Source: Massilia sp. YIM B02769 (lineage in GTDB: Bacteria > Pseudomonadota > Gammaproteobacteria > Burkholderiales > Burkholderiaceae_D). From it: DNA of 64,000 bases. The notes under the pieces were generated by a model. It was not told the DNA's origin. It searched no databases and was given only the letters and a program-made list of their open reading frames with translations. The stretch spans positions 62,001 to 126,000 of the forward strand of contig NZ_JASNRC010000008.1 of assembly GCF_030411995.1 (NCBI RefSeq), read 5' to 3'. The translations under genes and the position numbers were made by a program. This document shows, piece by piece, positions 45,495-56,637 of the stretch (the stretch's first letter is position 1; every line of letters begins with the position of its first letter).

Positions 45495-45845
45495 TTACAT
45501 GGCCTTGGTCTCGGCCGGCTTGGCTTCTTTCGCGCCTTTCGCCGGCTTCTCGGTTTTCGCGGCCATTGCCGCGCCCTCTTTCGCCTTGCCATTCACCTGC
45601 AGGCCGGCTTCGGACAGCTTGGCGGCCTTCTTGTCGCCCATGCCCTTGACGCGTTTCTGCAAATCGGCCCAGTCCTTGAACTCGCCCTTGCCGCGCTCTT
45701 CCAGGATGGCTTTCGACATGCTCGGGCCGACGCCCTTCACGCCGTCGAGGGCGGCGGCATCGGCCTTGTTGACGTCTACCTGGGCGAAGGCGAAGCCCGT
45801 CGAGGCGGCCAGCGCGGCAATTGCGAGCACTAATTTCTTGATCAT
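45495..45845 (-). CDS. ComEA-like helix-hairpin-helix protein
   Basis: 116 residues: signal peptide ending AFA, then a helix-hairpin-helix DNA-binding motif (VDVNKADAAALDGVKGVGPSMSKAI then ELKDW-like FKDWADLQKRVKGMG), and a Lys/Ala/Glu-rich tail. Periplasmic ComEA proteins bind DNA during uptake. The start follows GGAGACCAC. Its neighbourhood near the LPS/aromatic cluster is usual for betaproteobacteria. Confidence 0.88.
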   Translation of the reverse strand: MIKKLVLAIAALAASTGFAFAQVDVNKADAAALDGVKGVGPSMSKAILEERGKGEFKDWADLQKRVKGMGDKKAAKLSEAGLQVNGKAKEGAAMAAKTEKPAKGAKEAKPAETKAM

Positions 45846-45984
45846 GTGGTCTCCATAGTCGTGACAGGAACGGCGGTTGCCGTCCAGCGCGCTTAACGGG
45901 CGAGCGGCGGCGCTGTTGACCTGTTGCGGTTGAGGGGGATCAAGCGAGGGGATATGGGGGCGTTGCGAGTGGCGAGCGGAGAAG

Positions 45985-46044
45985 ATGGTGGGTTGGAGAA
46001 CCCACCCTACAGTGGCGAGGTAGGGTGGGTTCTCGAACCCACCG
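45985..46044. repeat. REP-like doublet, GGGTTC subtype, GTAG ends inward
   Basis: GGTGGGTT-GGAG-AACCCACCCTAC (to 46010) and GTAGGGTGGGTTC-TCG-AACCCACC (46020-46043) lie 9 bp apart with GTAG ends facing, as at 29252-29324. The rest of the 223-bp gap shows nothing else. Confidence 0.7.
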
Positions 46045-46068
46045 CTGCTACCTGTGAAGACCGGCGCC

Positions 46069-47046
46069 TCAAGCGCCGAACAATTCCTCGCGCGTGACGG
46101 TGGCCGTACCGAGCTTGCCGACCACGATCCCGCCAGCCCGGTTCGCTGTCGCCAGCGCCACATCCATCGGCACGCCCGCACCCAGCATCGCCGCCATGGT
46201 TGCGATCACGGTATCCCCGGCGCCCGAGACGTCGAACACTTCGCGCGCATCGGCGTGCACGTGCAGCACTTCCCGCGCCGTGTACAGGCTCATGCCCTCT
46301 TCCGAGCGCGTCAGCAGCAAGGCTTCCAGCCCCAGCTCCTCGCGCAGCGCCTGGGCCTTGTGCGTCAGCTGCTCTTCGCTCTTCCAGCTGCCGACAATCC
46401 GCTTCAGTTCCGACTTGTTCGGCGTCAAGATGCTGGCCCCGGCATACGGCGAAAAATCGTCGCCCTTCGGGTCGACCATCACGAACTTGCCCGCTTCGCG
46501 CGCGGCGCGGATCATCTCGGCCACGTTCACCAGGCTGCCCTTGTTGTAGTCCGAGAAGATCAGCACGTCGTAGCTCGGCAGCAGCGCCTTGAACTGGGTG
46601 AGCTTGTCGCGCAGCACGGTCTCGGTCGGCGCGTCCTCGAAGTCGATGCGCACCATCTGCTGCTGGCGGCCGATCACGCGCAGCTTGATGATGGTGGAGA
46701 TCGCCTCATCGCGCTGCAGGTAGCTGTGGATGCTGGAGTCGCGCAGCAGGGTTTCCACCTGCGTCCCGGCTTCGTCCTTGCCGACCACGCCCAGCAAGCC
46801 GCTGTGGGCGCCCAGGGCGGCCGCATTGCGCGCCACGTTGGCGGCGCCGCCCAGGCGCTCCTCGCGCCGTTCGATGCGCACCACCGGCACCGGCGCTTCC
46901 GGCGAAATGCGCGAGACCTCGCCGAACCAGTAGCGGTCGAGCATGACGTCGCCGACCACCAGCATGCGCACCTGGTCGAGCTTTTCCGGCGCCGGGCCGA
47001 GATAGTCTTCTGCCGCCAGCAGGCGGGATGGAATGACGATGTCCAT
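46069..47046 (-). CDS. hldA: D-glycero-beta-D-manno-heptose-7-phosphate kinase
   Basis: 325 residues, the RfaE domain I (PfkB/ribokinase fold). LVVGDVMLDRYWFG and RRLGGAANVARN-like RLGGAANVARNAAAL form the sugar site, and FDVSGAGDTVIATMAAML carries the anion hole and catalytic Asp. It phosphorylates heptose-7-P for LPS inner core. There is no cytidylyltransferase half, so the second step needs a separate HldC. It begins 2 bp after lapB ends. Confidence 0.92.
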   Translation of the reverse strand: MDIVIPSRLLAAEDYLGPAPEKLDQVRMLVVGDVMLDRYWFGEVSRISPEAPVPVVRIERREERLGGAANVARNAAALGAHSGLLGVVGKDEAGTQVETLLRDSSIHSYLQRDEAISTIIKLRVIGRQQQMVRIDFEDAPTETVLRDKLTQFKALLPSYDVLIFSDYNKGSLVNVAEMIRAAREAGKFVMVDPKGDDFSPYAGASILTPNKSELKRIVGSWKSEEQLTHKAQALREELGLEALLLTRSEEGMSLYTAREVLHVHADAREVFDVSGAGDTVIATMAAMLGAGVPMDVALATANRAGGIVVGKLGTATVTREELFGA

Positions 47047-47048
47047 GG

Positions 47049-48224
47049 TCAGTTCATCACGTTCAGTTCTTCGGTACGGCGCGGCGGGTAGGTTTCCCAG
47101 TTGCTGCAACCCGGGCATTGCCAGTAGTACTGGCGCGCCTTGAAGCCGCAGTGGCTGCACTGGTAGCGCGCCAGCTTCGCGGTATAGCCGTGGATCAGGT
47201 TCTTCACCATCGACAGCTCTTCCCAGATGTGGGCCGGGGCATCCATGAGTCGCGCCTCCAGCAGTTTATCCAGGCCGAGCAGGGTCGGGTTACGTCGGAG
47301 TTCATCGATGACGAGCCCCTTGGCCGACTCCACGCCGTCGAGTTCGATGACGGCCTTGAACACCACGTCCAGCAAATCGATCGAGGACGCTTCGGCCAGG
47401 TAGGAACGCAGCAGGTTCACACCCTCTTGCGGGCGGCCGACGCGGCGATAGCCGTCCATCAGGCGGCCGGCAACCAGGGCCACGTGCGGCACGCTTTGCT
47501 GTTCCACACGCTTCCACACGGTGAGCGCACTTTCGACCTCGCCCTGGGCCAGGAGGGCATCACCCAGCAGCATGGTGGCGCGTACGCTGTTGCGGTCGGC
47601 GTGCAGGGCTTTGTCCAGCAGCGACAGTGCATCCGGCAAATCGCTGCGCACCAGGGCGTCCTGGGCAAGCTCGCAATAGAACTGGGCGATTTCCTTCTGG
47701 CGCGCGCCGGCGCCCGAGGATTGCAGGCCGCTGGCGGCGTCGATGGCGCGGCTCCATTCCTTTTCGCGCTGGTAGATTTCCAGCAAGGCTTTGCGTGCCT
47801 GCACGCTGTAGCTGCCTTCGACCAGGCCGTTGAAGGTTTCCTCGGCGCGGTCCAGCAGGCCGGCTTTCAGGTAGTCCATGCCGAGTTCGTACTGGGCGTG
47901 GGTGCGCTGCTCGAGCGGCAAGTCCGGGCGCGCCAGCAAATTCTGGTGGACGCGGATGGCGCGCTCGATCTCGCCGCGGCGGCGGAACAGGTTGCCGAGG
48001 GCAAAGTGCATGTCGGCCGTTTCCGGGTCGAGCGTGACGATCTCGATGAAGGCGTCGATGGCTTTGTCGGGCTGGTCGTTCAGCAGGTGGTTCAGGCCCT
48101 TGAAATAGGCGCGCGGCAGGGTGCGCGATTCGGAGACGAGTTGGCGGATATCGACGCGGGCGGCGATCCAGCCGAGGCCAAAGAGAACGGGAATGGCCAG
48201 CAGCCACCAGATTTCAGCTTCCAT
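47049..48224 (-). CDS. lapB: LPS assembly protein LapB (YciM)
   Basis: 391 residues: an N-terminal membrane helix (WWLLAIPVLFGLGWIAA), about nine TPR repeats, and a C-terminal rubredoxin-like zinc domain with two CxxC pairs (CSHCGF and CPGCSNW). LapB controls LpxC turnover and so LPS amount. It lies between lapA and hldA, in keeping with an envelope role. Confidence 0.95.
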   Translation of the reverse strand: MEAEIWWLLAIPVLFGLGWIAARVDIRQLVSESRTLPRAYFKGLNHLLNDQPDKAIDAFIEIVTLDPETADMHFALGNLFRRRGEIERAIRVHQNLLARPDLPLEQRTHAQYELGMDYLKAGLLDRAEETFNGLVEGSYSVQARKALLEIYQREKEWSRAIDAASGLQSSGAGARQKEIAQFYCELAQDALVRSDLPDALSLLDKALHADRNSVRATMLLGDALLAQGEVESALTVWKRVEQQSVPHVALVAGRLMDGYRRVGRPQEGVNLLRSYLAEASSIDLLDVVFKAVIELDGVESAKGLVIDELRRNPTLLGLDKLLEARLMDAPAHIWEELSMVKNLIHGYTAKLARYQCSHCGFKARQYYWQCPGCSNWETYPPRRTEELNVMN

Positions 48225-48305
48225 GGGTTTCTTTTTATGTGTGTATGACGAGTCAGGTGCAGTGTAACGCAGGGCAGCAAGCTGCGCGCTTGCCGCTTTT
48301 GCCGC

Positions 48306-48614
48306 TCAGCGCGGGGTCGGCGTGACGGCGTCCGCAGCCGGTTGGGCGGCGCCGGTGCCGGCGGCGCTTTGCAGCGCCTGGATGGTGTTCTTGTGCTGCG
48401 AGGTTTCGCGGCGGTGACGGAACACGGTGGGGGTGACGGCCAGGATGCCGAGGGCGGCGCCGGCCACAAAGAAGGCGAGCAGCATCAGGACCAGCGGGCC
48501 GCGCAGTTCGTAACCGAGGAAAAAGTGAAGGTCGACTGCCTGCGTATTCTTCAGCGCGAAGCCGAAGAACAGGACGAACAGGATGAAGCCTGCGATGGTA
48601 GAGACGAATTTCAT
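48306..48614 (-). CDS. lapA: LapA-family inner membrane protein (DUF1049)
   Basis: 102 residues with two membrane helices (STIAGFILFVLFFGFALKN and GPLVLMLLAFFVAGAALGI) separated by the conserved VDLHFFLGYELRGP, and a cytoplasmic tail. It is co-encoded with lapB as in enterobacteria. Confidence 0.9.
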   Translation of the reverse strand: MKFVSTIAGFILFVLFFGFALKNTQAVDLHFFLGYELRGPLVLMLLAFFVAGAALGILAVTPTVFRHRRETSQHKNTIQALQSAAGTGAAQPAADAVTPTPR

Positions 48615-48713
48615 CGGGTGGTTTGCCTGGGGCGGTCTGCAAAGGCGCAGTGTCGCATATCTACAGGATTCTTTCAAAGTCGCGTGGCCGGAACTCGACC
48701 GAAGCCACGGTCC

Positions 48714-48879
48714 GTAGGGTGGGCCGGGCCGCGCTAGGCACCCCGTGCCCACGCGGAAGCCTGCATGGTGTTGGCCGCACAAACGCACAGCCCGCGGCCC
48801 CATTTTGGCGCAACGGGTTCGCTCGAATCGACGCCAACAATGCTCACCGTTCCGCGTGGGCCCGGGGTGCCCACCCTAC
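48714..48879. repeat. REPIN-like inverted pair, GGGCAC subtype with an insert
   Basis: Left copy 48714-48756 carries about 14 extra bases (CCGGGCCGCGCTAG) inside the first stem arm. The right copy 48852-48879 is normal. Interior flanks are GGAAGCCTGCATGGTGTTGGC and, on the right, the inverse of AACGGTGAGCATTGTTGGC (parts shown). It takes up most of the 368-bp lapA-ihfB gap. Confidence 0.75.
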
Positions 48880-48934
48880 GGTACAAGCCGCGAGCCGTAT
48901 CAAACGGCATCGATATGGCGGGCGGATACACATA

Positions 48935-48966
48935 AAAAAACGGCGCCCCGAAGGACGCCGTTCTTG
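48935..48966 (-). terminator. Intrinsic terminator of ihfB (and rpsA-ihfB transcript)
   Basis: On the minus strand AACGGCGTCC-TTCG-GGGCGCCGTT is followed by a T tract. Confidence 0.85.
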
Positions 48967-48982
48967 TTGGCTGGCAGACGAT

Positions 48983-49288
48983 TCAGTCTTCGATGATCGG
49001 TTGCCCGACCATCGCATCCACCCGCTCGCGCAACTGCTTGCCCGGCTTGAAGTGGGGCACCCGTTTTTCGGGCACCATCACCTTGTCGCCGGACTTCGGG
49101 TTGCGTCCGATGCGGGGCGGACGGCTGTTCAACGCGAAGCTGCCGAAACCACGGATCTCGATGCGCTGCCCGGTCGCCAGGGCGTTGGTCATCGCATCGA
49201 GGATGGTCTTGACAGCGTACTCCGCATCCTTGGCGACCAGCTGAGAGTAACGCTCAGCCAGTCGTGCAATCAGCTCGGACTTGGTCAT
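48983..49288 (-). CDS. ihfB: Integration host factor subunit beta
   Basis: 101 residues of the HU/IHF family: [12 protein letters not shown], the body [26 protein letters not shown] with the DNA-intercalating Pro in RPPRIGRNP, and [19 protein letters not shown]. It bends DNA with IhfA. It follows rpsA by 31 bp as is usual. Confidence 0.96.
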   Translation of the reverse strand: MTKSELIARLAERYSQLVAKDAEYAVKTILDAMTNALATGQRIEIRGFGSFALNSRPPRIGRNPKSGDKVMVPEKRVPHFKPGKQLRERVDAMVGQPIIED

Positions 49289-49319
49289 CTGGTCGCCTTA
49301 GAGAACTATTAGTTCTTGC

Positions 49320-51026
<1,707 letters not shown>

Positions 51027-51176
51027 AGGTGATTTACATGTTAGCCAGCAGGACCAGCGATGGTGTGGTTCTGAACTGGGTCAGGTTGAAACAAAGCCCG
51101 GACAGGAATCCTGCACGGGCGGCCTTTACAACATTTACAACGGGTCCGAATTAAAGCATCCGGAGACTTCTGGTAT

Positions 51177-51839
51177 TTACAACAATGCGTTCCAATGGAG
51201 CACTTGTTCCACTGCTTCATCGACCGTCATGTCCGACGTATCGAGGATATACGCACCCTCTGCCGGCACCAGCGGGGCGACGCTGCGATGGGTATCGCGT
51301 TCGTCGCGCGCCTGCAAATCAGCCAGCAGACCTTCCATATTAGCAGAAATTCCTTTGCCAATCAATTGCTTATATCGGCGTTCCGCGCGTGCTTCCACAC
51401 TTGCCGTCAGGAACACTTTGAGGCGTGCGTTGGGGAAGATGACGGTCCCCATGTCGCGCCCGTCGGCCACCAGGCCGGGGGCTTTACGGAAGCCCAGCTG
51501 CAGGCCGTACAGGGCCTGGCGCACCGCCGGCAGTGCCGCGATCTTCGAGGCGCTGTTGCCCACTTCCTCGGCGCGGATCGCCGCCCCCACCTCCTCGCCG
51601 GCCAGGAAGATGTCGCCGTTGGCGAAGGTGGCCGGCAGCTCGGCGCCCAGCTTCGCCACCGCGTGTTCGTCGTCGAGGGCGACGCCGGCACGGATCGCGG
51701 ACAAGGCCGTCAGGCGGTACAGCGCGCCCGAGTCGAGAAGGTGGTAGCCGAGACGGTCGGCGACGCGCGCGGCAACGGTGCCCTTGCCGGAGGCGGTCGG
51801 GCCGTCGATGGTGATGACGGGGATGTGGGAGTTGGGCAT
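51177..51839 (-). CDS. cmk: Cytidylate kinase
   Basis: 220 residues. P-loop [24 protein letters not shown], and [13 protein letters not shown] are the family motifs. It phosphorylates CMP and dCMP. It follows aroA by 18 bp in the conserved aroA-cmk-rpsA order. Confidence 0.96.
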   Translation of the reverse strand: MPNSHIPVITIDGPTASGKGTVAARVADRLGYHLLDSGALYRLTALSAIRAGVALDDEHAVAKLGAELPATFANGDIFLAGEEVGAAIRAEEVGNSASKIAALPAVRQALYGLQLGFRKAPGLVADGRDMGTVIFPNARLKVFLTASVEARAERRYKQLIGKGISANMEGLLADLQARDERDTHRSVAPLVPAEGAYILDTSDMTVDEAVEQVLHWNALL

Positions 51840-51857
51840 GGTGTTCTTCTTTTTTAC

Positions 51858-53195
51858 TTAAAACAGTTCGTTGCGGGCGATGCCGGCAAACGCTTCGAAA
51901 TAGTCGGGGAAAGTCTTGGCGACGCACTTCGGGTCGTTGATGCGCATGGCGTTGCCGCGGCGCGCCTTGCCGTCCAGCGCGGCGAGCGAGAAGCACATCG
52001 CCATGCGGTGGTCGTCGTAGGTGTCGATGGTGGCCGGCAGCAGTTCGTGCGGTGGCGTCACACGGATGTAGTCGGCGCCCTCCTCTACGATCGCGCCGAC
52101 CTTGCGCAGCTCGGTCGCCATGGCCGCCAGGCGGTCGGTTTCCTTCACGCGCCAGCTGGCGATGTTGCGCAGGGTGCTGGTGCCGTCGGCATACAGCGCG
52201 GCCACGGCAATCGTCATCGCCGCGTCGGGAATGTGGTTGAAGTCGGCGTCGATGGCTTTCAACACGCCGTTCGAGCGCGCCTCGATCCAGTTGTCGCCAC
52301 GGGTGATGGTGGCGCCCATGCGTTCGAGCGCGTCGGCAAAGCGCACGTCGCCCTGGATACTCTGCTCGCCCACGCCCTCGACCCGCACCGGGCCGCCGCC
52401 GATGGCGCCGGCCGCCAGGAAGTAGGACGCCGAGGACGCATCGCCCTCGACGTGGATGCTGCCGGGACTGCGGTAGCGCTGGCCCGGCTGCACGGTGAAC
52501 GAGGACCAGCCGGCCTGCTTCACTTCCACGCCGAAGCGGCGCATCAGGTTCAGGGTGATCTCGATGTAGGGTTTCGAGATCAGTTCGCCGACCACGTCGA
52601 TGGTGACCGCGTGGCCGCGCGTCATCAGGGGCGCGGCCATCAGCAAGGCGGTCAGGAACTGGCTCGACACGTTGCCGCGCACCGACATGCGGTTGGCGTG
52701 GATATGGCCGCGCTTGATGTGCAGCGGCGGGAAGCCCGGCTCGCCGGTGTACTCGATCTGGGCGCCGACTTCGTTCAGCGCGTCGACCAGGTCGCCGATC
52801 GGGCGCTCGTGCATGCGCGAGACGCCGTGCAGGGTGTAGCTGCCGCCGATCACGGCCAGGGCCGCGGTGAGCGGGCGGATCGCGGTGCCGGCATTGCCCA
52901 TGAAGAGGTCGGCCTCGTGGTTCGGCAGTTCGCCGCCGTTGCCATGCACGATGACCGTGCGCTCGTCGACTTCTTCCCACTGAATGCCGAGCGAGCGCAG
53001 CGCGCCCAGCATGACCAGGGTGTCGTCCGAGGCCAGCAGATCGTGGATGGTGGTCGTGCCTTCGCTCAGCGCGCTAAGGAGCAGCGTGCGGTTCGAGATG
53101 CTTTTCGAGCCCGGCAGGCGCACCGTGCCCTCCACGTGCATCACGGGTTCCAGGTCGATGTGCTGCGGGTAGTGTTTCGGCTTTTGCTGCGTCAT
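51858..53195 (-). CDS. aroA: 3-phosphoshikimate 1-carboxyvinyltransferase (EPSP synthase)
   Basis: 445 residues from the ATG at 53195, which overlaps the tyrA stop as ATGA. It condenses shikimate-3-phosphate and [12 protein letters not shown] (substrate site), [13 protein letters not shown] (the PEP loop, class I type) and DYDDHRMAM-like [16 protein letters not shown] are present. Longer in-frame extension lies inside tyrA and is rejected. Confidence 0.96.
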   Translation of the reverse strand: MTQQKPKHYPQHIDLEPVMHVEGTVRLPGSKSISNRTLLLSALSEGTTTIHDLLASDDTLVMLGALRSLGIQWEEVDERTVIVHGNGGELPNHEADLFMGNAGTAIRPLTAALAVIGGSYTLHGVSRMHERPIGDLVDALNEVGAQIEYTGEPGFPPLHIKRGHIHANRMSVRGNVSSQFLTALLMAAPLMTRGHAVTIDVVGELISKPYIEITLNLMRRFGVEVKQAGWSSFTVQPGQRYRSPGSIHVEGDASSASYFLAAGAIGGGPVRVEGVGEQSIQGDVRFADALERMGATITRGDNWIEARSNGVLKAIDADFNHIPDAAMTIAVAALYADGTSTLRNIASWRVKETDRLAAMATELRKVGAIVEEGADYIRVTPPHELLPATIDTYDDHRMAMCFSLAALDGKARRGNAMRINDPKCVAKTFPDYFEAFAGIARNELF

Positions 53196-54106
53196 TGAGG
53201 TTCCTGATTTGAAGCTGATCCTGGGACGGGAGGCTCGGCTGTCTCGATGGCCTCGCTCCAGGCCCGGCGGGCGCGCTGCGCATTCGTATAGATGGCTTCC
53301 AGCCCTGGACCGTCGTTCGCGGCCAGGCGTGCGCGCAATGCTGTCAATTGTGCCAGATATGCATCCAGCTCGGTAAGAAGCGCATCGCGGTTGGCCAGGC
53401 TGATGTCGCGCCACATTTCGGGCGAGGAGCCGGCGATGCGCGTGAAGTCGCGGAAGCCGCTGGCGGCGTACTGGAACAGCAGGTCCGCGTGCGGTTTATG
53501 CGCGATGTCGTCCACCAGCGCATAGGCCAGCAGGTGCGGCAGATGGCTGACCGCGGCGAACACGCTGTCGTGCTGCTCGGGCGTGAGGGTGTGGATGAGC
53601 GCACCGCACAGGCGCCAGGCGGCGGCGACCAGGCCGACGTCGCCCGGGGCGTTTTCCGGCAGCGGCGTGATCACCGTCTTCTTGCCCTGGTAGAGGTCGG
53701 GCAGCGCGGCATCCGGGCCGTTCGATTCGCGGCCGGCGATCGGGTGGCCCGGCACGAACTGCCTGGCACGCTCGCCCATCACGGCGCGCGCGGTGGCGGT
53801 GACGTCGGACTTGGTGCTGCCGGCGTCGGTGATCACGGTGCCCGACTCCAGATATGGCAGCAGCGTTTCCAATATCCGCGCCGTCTGCGCCACGGGAGCG
53901 GCTAGCAGCACCAGGTCGGCGCCGCTCATCGCCTCTTGCGGCGACGTGGTCGCCACGTCGACGATGCCCAGCTCCAGCGCACGCGCCAGCGCTTGCGGCG
54001 AACGCTCCAGGCCCACCACTTCACGCACCGCGCCGGCGGCCTTCAGCGCCAGCGCGAACGACCCGCCGATCAGCCCAACGCCGACGATGACGACTTTGCC
54101 CAGCAT
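53192..54106 (-). CDS. tyrA: Prephenate dehydrogenase
   Basis: 304 residues with NAD-binding [25 protein letters not shown], the prephenate-site [14 protein letters not shown] and [13 protein letters not shown]. It makes 4-hydroxyphenylpyruvate for tyrosine. It follows directly on hisC (TAA then ATG) and overlaps aroA. Confidence 0.94.
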   Translation of the reverse strand: MLGKVVIVGVGLIGGSFALALKAAGAVREVVGLERSPQALARALELGIVDVATTSPQEAMSGADLVLLAAPVAQTARILETLLPYLESGTVITDAGSTKSDVTATARAVMGERARQFVPGHPIAGRESNGPDAALPDLYQGKKTVITPLPENAPGDVGLVAAAWRLCGALIHTLTPEQHDSVFAAVSHLPHLLAYALVDDIAHKPHADLLFQYAASGFRDFTRIAGSSPEMWRDISLANRDALLTELDAYLAQLTALRARLAANDGPGLEAIYTNAQRARRAWSEAIETAEPPVPGSASNQEPQ

Positions 54107-55210
54107 TTACGCGAGCGTCTTCTTCAGCGCGTCGATGAAGGCCGCGTTTTCCTGCGGCAGGCCGATCGAGATGCGCAGCCACTGCGGCAGGCCGTAGGCG
54201 CCCACCGGACGCACGATCACACCCTGCTTCAGCAGCGCCAGGTTGACGCGCGCGCCGGCCCCTTCGTCCTCACCCACACGCACCAGCACGAAGTTGCCGA
54301 ACGACGGCACATACTCCAGGCCCAGTTCGTCGAAGGTGGCGGTCAGCTGCTTGTAGCCTGCCGCGTTGTTCTCGGCGCCCTTGGCCAAGAATGCCTTGTC
54401 GTTCAGCGCCGCAATCGCCGCCGCCTGGGCCAGCGAATTCACGTTGAAGGGCTGGCGGATGCGGTTCATCAGGTCGGTGACCGCCGGCTGGGCAATCGCG
54501 AAACCGACGCGCAGGCCGGCCAGGCCGTAGGCCTTGGAGAAGGTGCGCGAGACAACCAGGTTGGGGTACTTGCGCACCCAGTCGGCCGACTCGAACTGGT
54601 TTTCAGGGGCCAGGTATTCGTTGTAGGCCTCGTCCAGCACGACGACCACGTTCGACGGAACCTTGTTCAGGAAGGCTTCGATCTCTTGCGCGCCGATGAA
54701 GGTGCCGGTCGGGTTGTTCGGGTTGGCGACGAACACCAGACGCGTGTCGGCGTCGATGGCGGCGGCCATGGCGTCGAGGTCGTGGCCGTACTTCACGGCC
54801 GGCACCACGATGGCGCGTGCGCCTACGCCTTGCGTGGCCAGCGCGTACACGGCGAACGAGTACTGCGAGAACACCACCGCCTCACCCTTTTGCACGAATG
54901 CGTGGGCGGCGATTTCCAGGATGTCGTTGCTGCCGTTGCCGAGGGTGATCCAGTCGGCCGGCACGTCGTAGCGCTCGGCCAGGGCGGCCTTCAGTTCGAA
55001 GCCGTTGGCGTCCGGGTAGCGGCCCAGTTCGGCGGCGGCTTTCGCCATCGCGGCCTTGCTCGACTCGGGGATGCCGAAGGGGTTCTCGTTCGATGCGAGT
55101 TTGACGATGGCCGCTTCGTCGAGGCCGAATTCGCGGGCGACTTCAGCGATGGGTTTGCCGGCCTGGTAAGGGGCGATGGCACGAACGTACTCTGGACCGA
55201 ATTGCGTCAT
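54107..55210 (-). CDS. hisC: Histidinol-phosphate/aromatic aminotransferase
   Basis: 367 residues, fold type I PLP enzyme. NENPFG, YPDANGFELK, FVANPNNPTGT, VVLDEAYNEY and SRTFSKAYGLAGLRVG (PLP Lys in the last) are all present. In this pheA-hisC-tyrA context it probably transaminates phenylpyruvate or prephenate as well as, or instead of, imidazole acetol-phosphate. The ATG at 55210 gives the normal length. Confidence 0.93.
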   Translation of the reverse strand: MTQFGPEYVRAIAPYQAGKPIAEVAREFGLDEAAIVKLASNENPFGIPESSKAAMAKAAAELGRYPDANGFELKAALAERYDVPADWITLGNGSNDILEIAAHAFVQKGEAVVFSQYSFAVYALATQGVGARAIVVPAVKYGHDLDAMAAAIDADTRLVFVANPNNPTGTFIGAQEIEAFLNKVPSNVVVVLDEAYNEYLAPENQFESADWVRKYPNLVVSRTFSKAYGLAGLRVGFAIAQPAVTDLMNRIRQPFNVNSLAQAAAIAALNDKAFLAKGAENNAAGYKQLTATFDELGLEYVPSFGNFVLVRVGEDEGAGARVNLALLKQGVIVRPVGAYGLPQWLRISIGLPQENAAFIDALKKTLA

Positions 55211-55233
55211 GGTTTGTCTCAAGAAAGTAGAAA

Positions 55234-56304
55234 TTAGAGGCCGACCGGGTAGGAACCCAGCAGCTTGAAGAAGGCGGCATTGTCCTGCAGGTCGTGCAGG
55301 GCGCGCGCGACGGGTTCGTCCACGCGGTGGCCTTCGACGTCGACGTAGAAGTAGTATTCCCAGTTGCCGGTGCGCGCCGGGCGCGATTCGAAACGGCTCA
55401 TCGACACGCCGTGCGTGGCCAGCGGCGCCAGCAAATTGTAGACCGCGCCGGCCCGGTTCGGCACCGCCAGCACCAGCGAGGTGCGGTCCTTGCCCGAAGG
55501 CGTGGTGGCATGCTGGCCGATGACCACGAAGCGCGTGCGGTTGTGCGGGTCGTCCTGGATGTGGGCCTGGACCACGCCAAGCGCGTACTGTTCGCCTGCC
55601 ATTTCGCTGGCGATTGCCGCCACCGACGGGTCGCGACTGGCCATCACGGCCGCTTCCGCGTTCGAGGCCACGGCGCGGCGCTCGATGCCGGGGTGGTGCA
55701 GGTTCAGCCACACCTGGCACTGGGCCAGGGCCTGCGAGTGGGCGCAGATGGTCGTGATGCCGTCCATGCTGCCGCTCTTGCTCATCAGGCTGTGGTGGAC
55801 CGGGATCGACACTTCGCCGCTGATGATGGTGGTCGTGGCCAGCATCAAATCGAGCGTGCGGTTGACCGCGCCTTCCGACGAGTTCTCGACCGGGACCACG
55901 CCGAAGTCGGCGGTGCCGGCCTCGGTGGCGCGGAAGACTTCGTCGATCGAGGCGCACGGCAGGCCTTCGACGGCACTGCCGAACTGTTGATACACGGCCT
56001 GCTCGCTGAAGGTGCCGGCCGGGCCGAGATAGGCGACGGTGACGCGCTTTTCGAGCGCGCGGCAGGCGGACATCACTTCGCGGAAGATGGTCTGCAGGTC
56101 GTGGTCCTTGAGCGGACCGCCATTGCGCTCGGCCACGCCGCGCAGCACCTGGGCTTCGCGCTCGGGGCGGAACACCGGGGCGTCGGTTTCGGCCTTCACG
56201 TGGCCGACTTCCTGGGCCAGCCGGCCGCGCTGGCTCAGCAGGTCGAGGATTTGCGCGTCGATGGCGTCGATCTGCTGGCGCAGGGGGAGAAGTTTGTCGT
56301 TCAT
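55234..56304 (-). CDS. pheA: Bifunctional chorismate mutase/prephenate dehydratase
   Basis: 356 residues: AroQ-type chorismate mutase (LLPLRQQIDAIDAQILDLLSQR...), a prephenate dehydratase domain (VAYLGPAGTFSEQAVYQQFG, GVVPVENSSEGAVNRTLDL) and a C-terminal ACT domain with the ESRP-like FESRPARTGNWEYYF that binds phenylalanine for feedback control. It starts the pheA-hisC-tyrA-aroA set. Confidence 0.95.
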   Translation of the reverse strand: MNDKLLPLRQQIDAIDAQILDLLSQRGRLAQEVGHVKAETDAPVFRPEREAQVLRGVAERNGGPLKDHDLQTIFREVMSACRALEKRVTVAYLGPAGTFSEQAVYQQFGSAVEGLPCASIDEVFRATEAGTADFGVVPVENSSEGAVNRTLDLMLATTTIISGEVSIPVHHSLMSKSGSMDGITTICAHSQALAQCQVWLNLHHPGIERRAVASNAEAAVMASRDPSVAAIASEMAGEQYALGVVQAHIQDDPHNRTRFVVIGQHATTPSGKDRTSLVLAVPNRAGAVYNLLAPLATHGVSMSRFESRPARTGNWEYYFYVDVEGHRVDEPVARALHDLQDNAAFFKLLGSYPVGL

Positions 56305-56350
56305 TGTTGTGCTAACTGTTGGCTTATCGTTATTTGCGTTGACGGTGACC

Positions 56351-56527
56351 GTACGGTGGGCACCCCGTGCCCACGCGAATGCATGCGTCGTGTTGGCCCG
56401 GTTATCGCAGCGCTCCTATCATGTTGCGCCATATCCCGGGATGCCTCCGCGGCTTCGCATCGGCTCGCGGCTTGAACAAGGTTCGCGCTGTGCCGGCTTC
56501 CGCGTGGGCACGGAGTGCCCACCCTAC
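56351..56527. repeat. REPIN-like inverted pair, GGGCAC subtype
   Basis: Left 56351-56377 and right 56500-56527 with CGCG ends facing inward; interior flank TGCATGCGTCGTGTTGGCC resembles that of the lapA-ihfB pair. It lies in the 333-bp serC-pheA gap, followed by GGCCGCAGGCC repeats. Confidence 0.78.
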
Positions 56528-56531
56528 GGTT

Positions 56532-56634
56532 CCGGCCGCAGGCCGCATTCATGGCCGCAGGCCGCGCATCCACCATCGGCCGCAGGCCACATTCGAGGCC
56601 GCAGGCCGCGCATCCATTATCGGCCGCAGGCCGA
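56532..56634. repeat. Five copies of GGCCGCAGGCC with short spacers
   Basis: GGCCGCAGGCC(G/A)C recurs five times in about 100 bp with alternating spacers ATTCAT/ATTCGA and GCATCCACCATC/GCATCCATTATC. It reads as a two-step higher-order tandem repeat directly after the REPIN-like pair and just before the serC 3' end. Confidence 0.72.
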
Positions 56635-56637
56635 CAC

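Noticed and set aside
53196-53414. Longer aroA start
   Set aside because: Lies inside tyrA and adds non-homologous Arg/Ser-rich sequence; ATG at 53195 overlaps the tyrA stop as expected.
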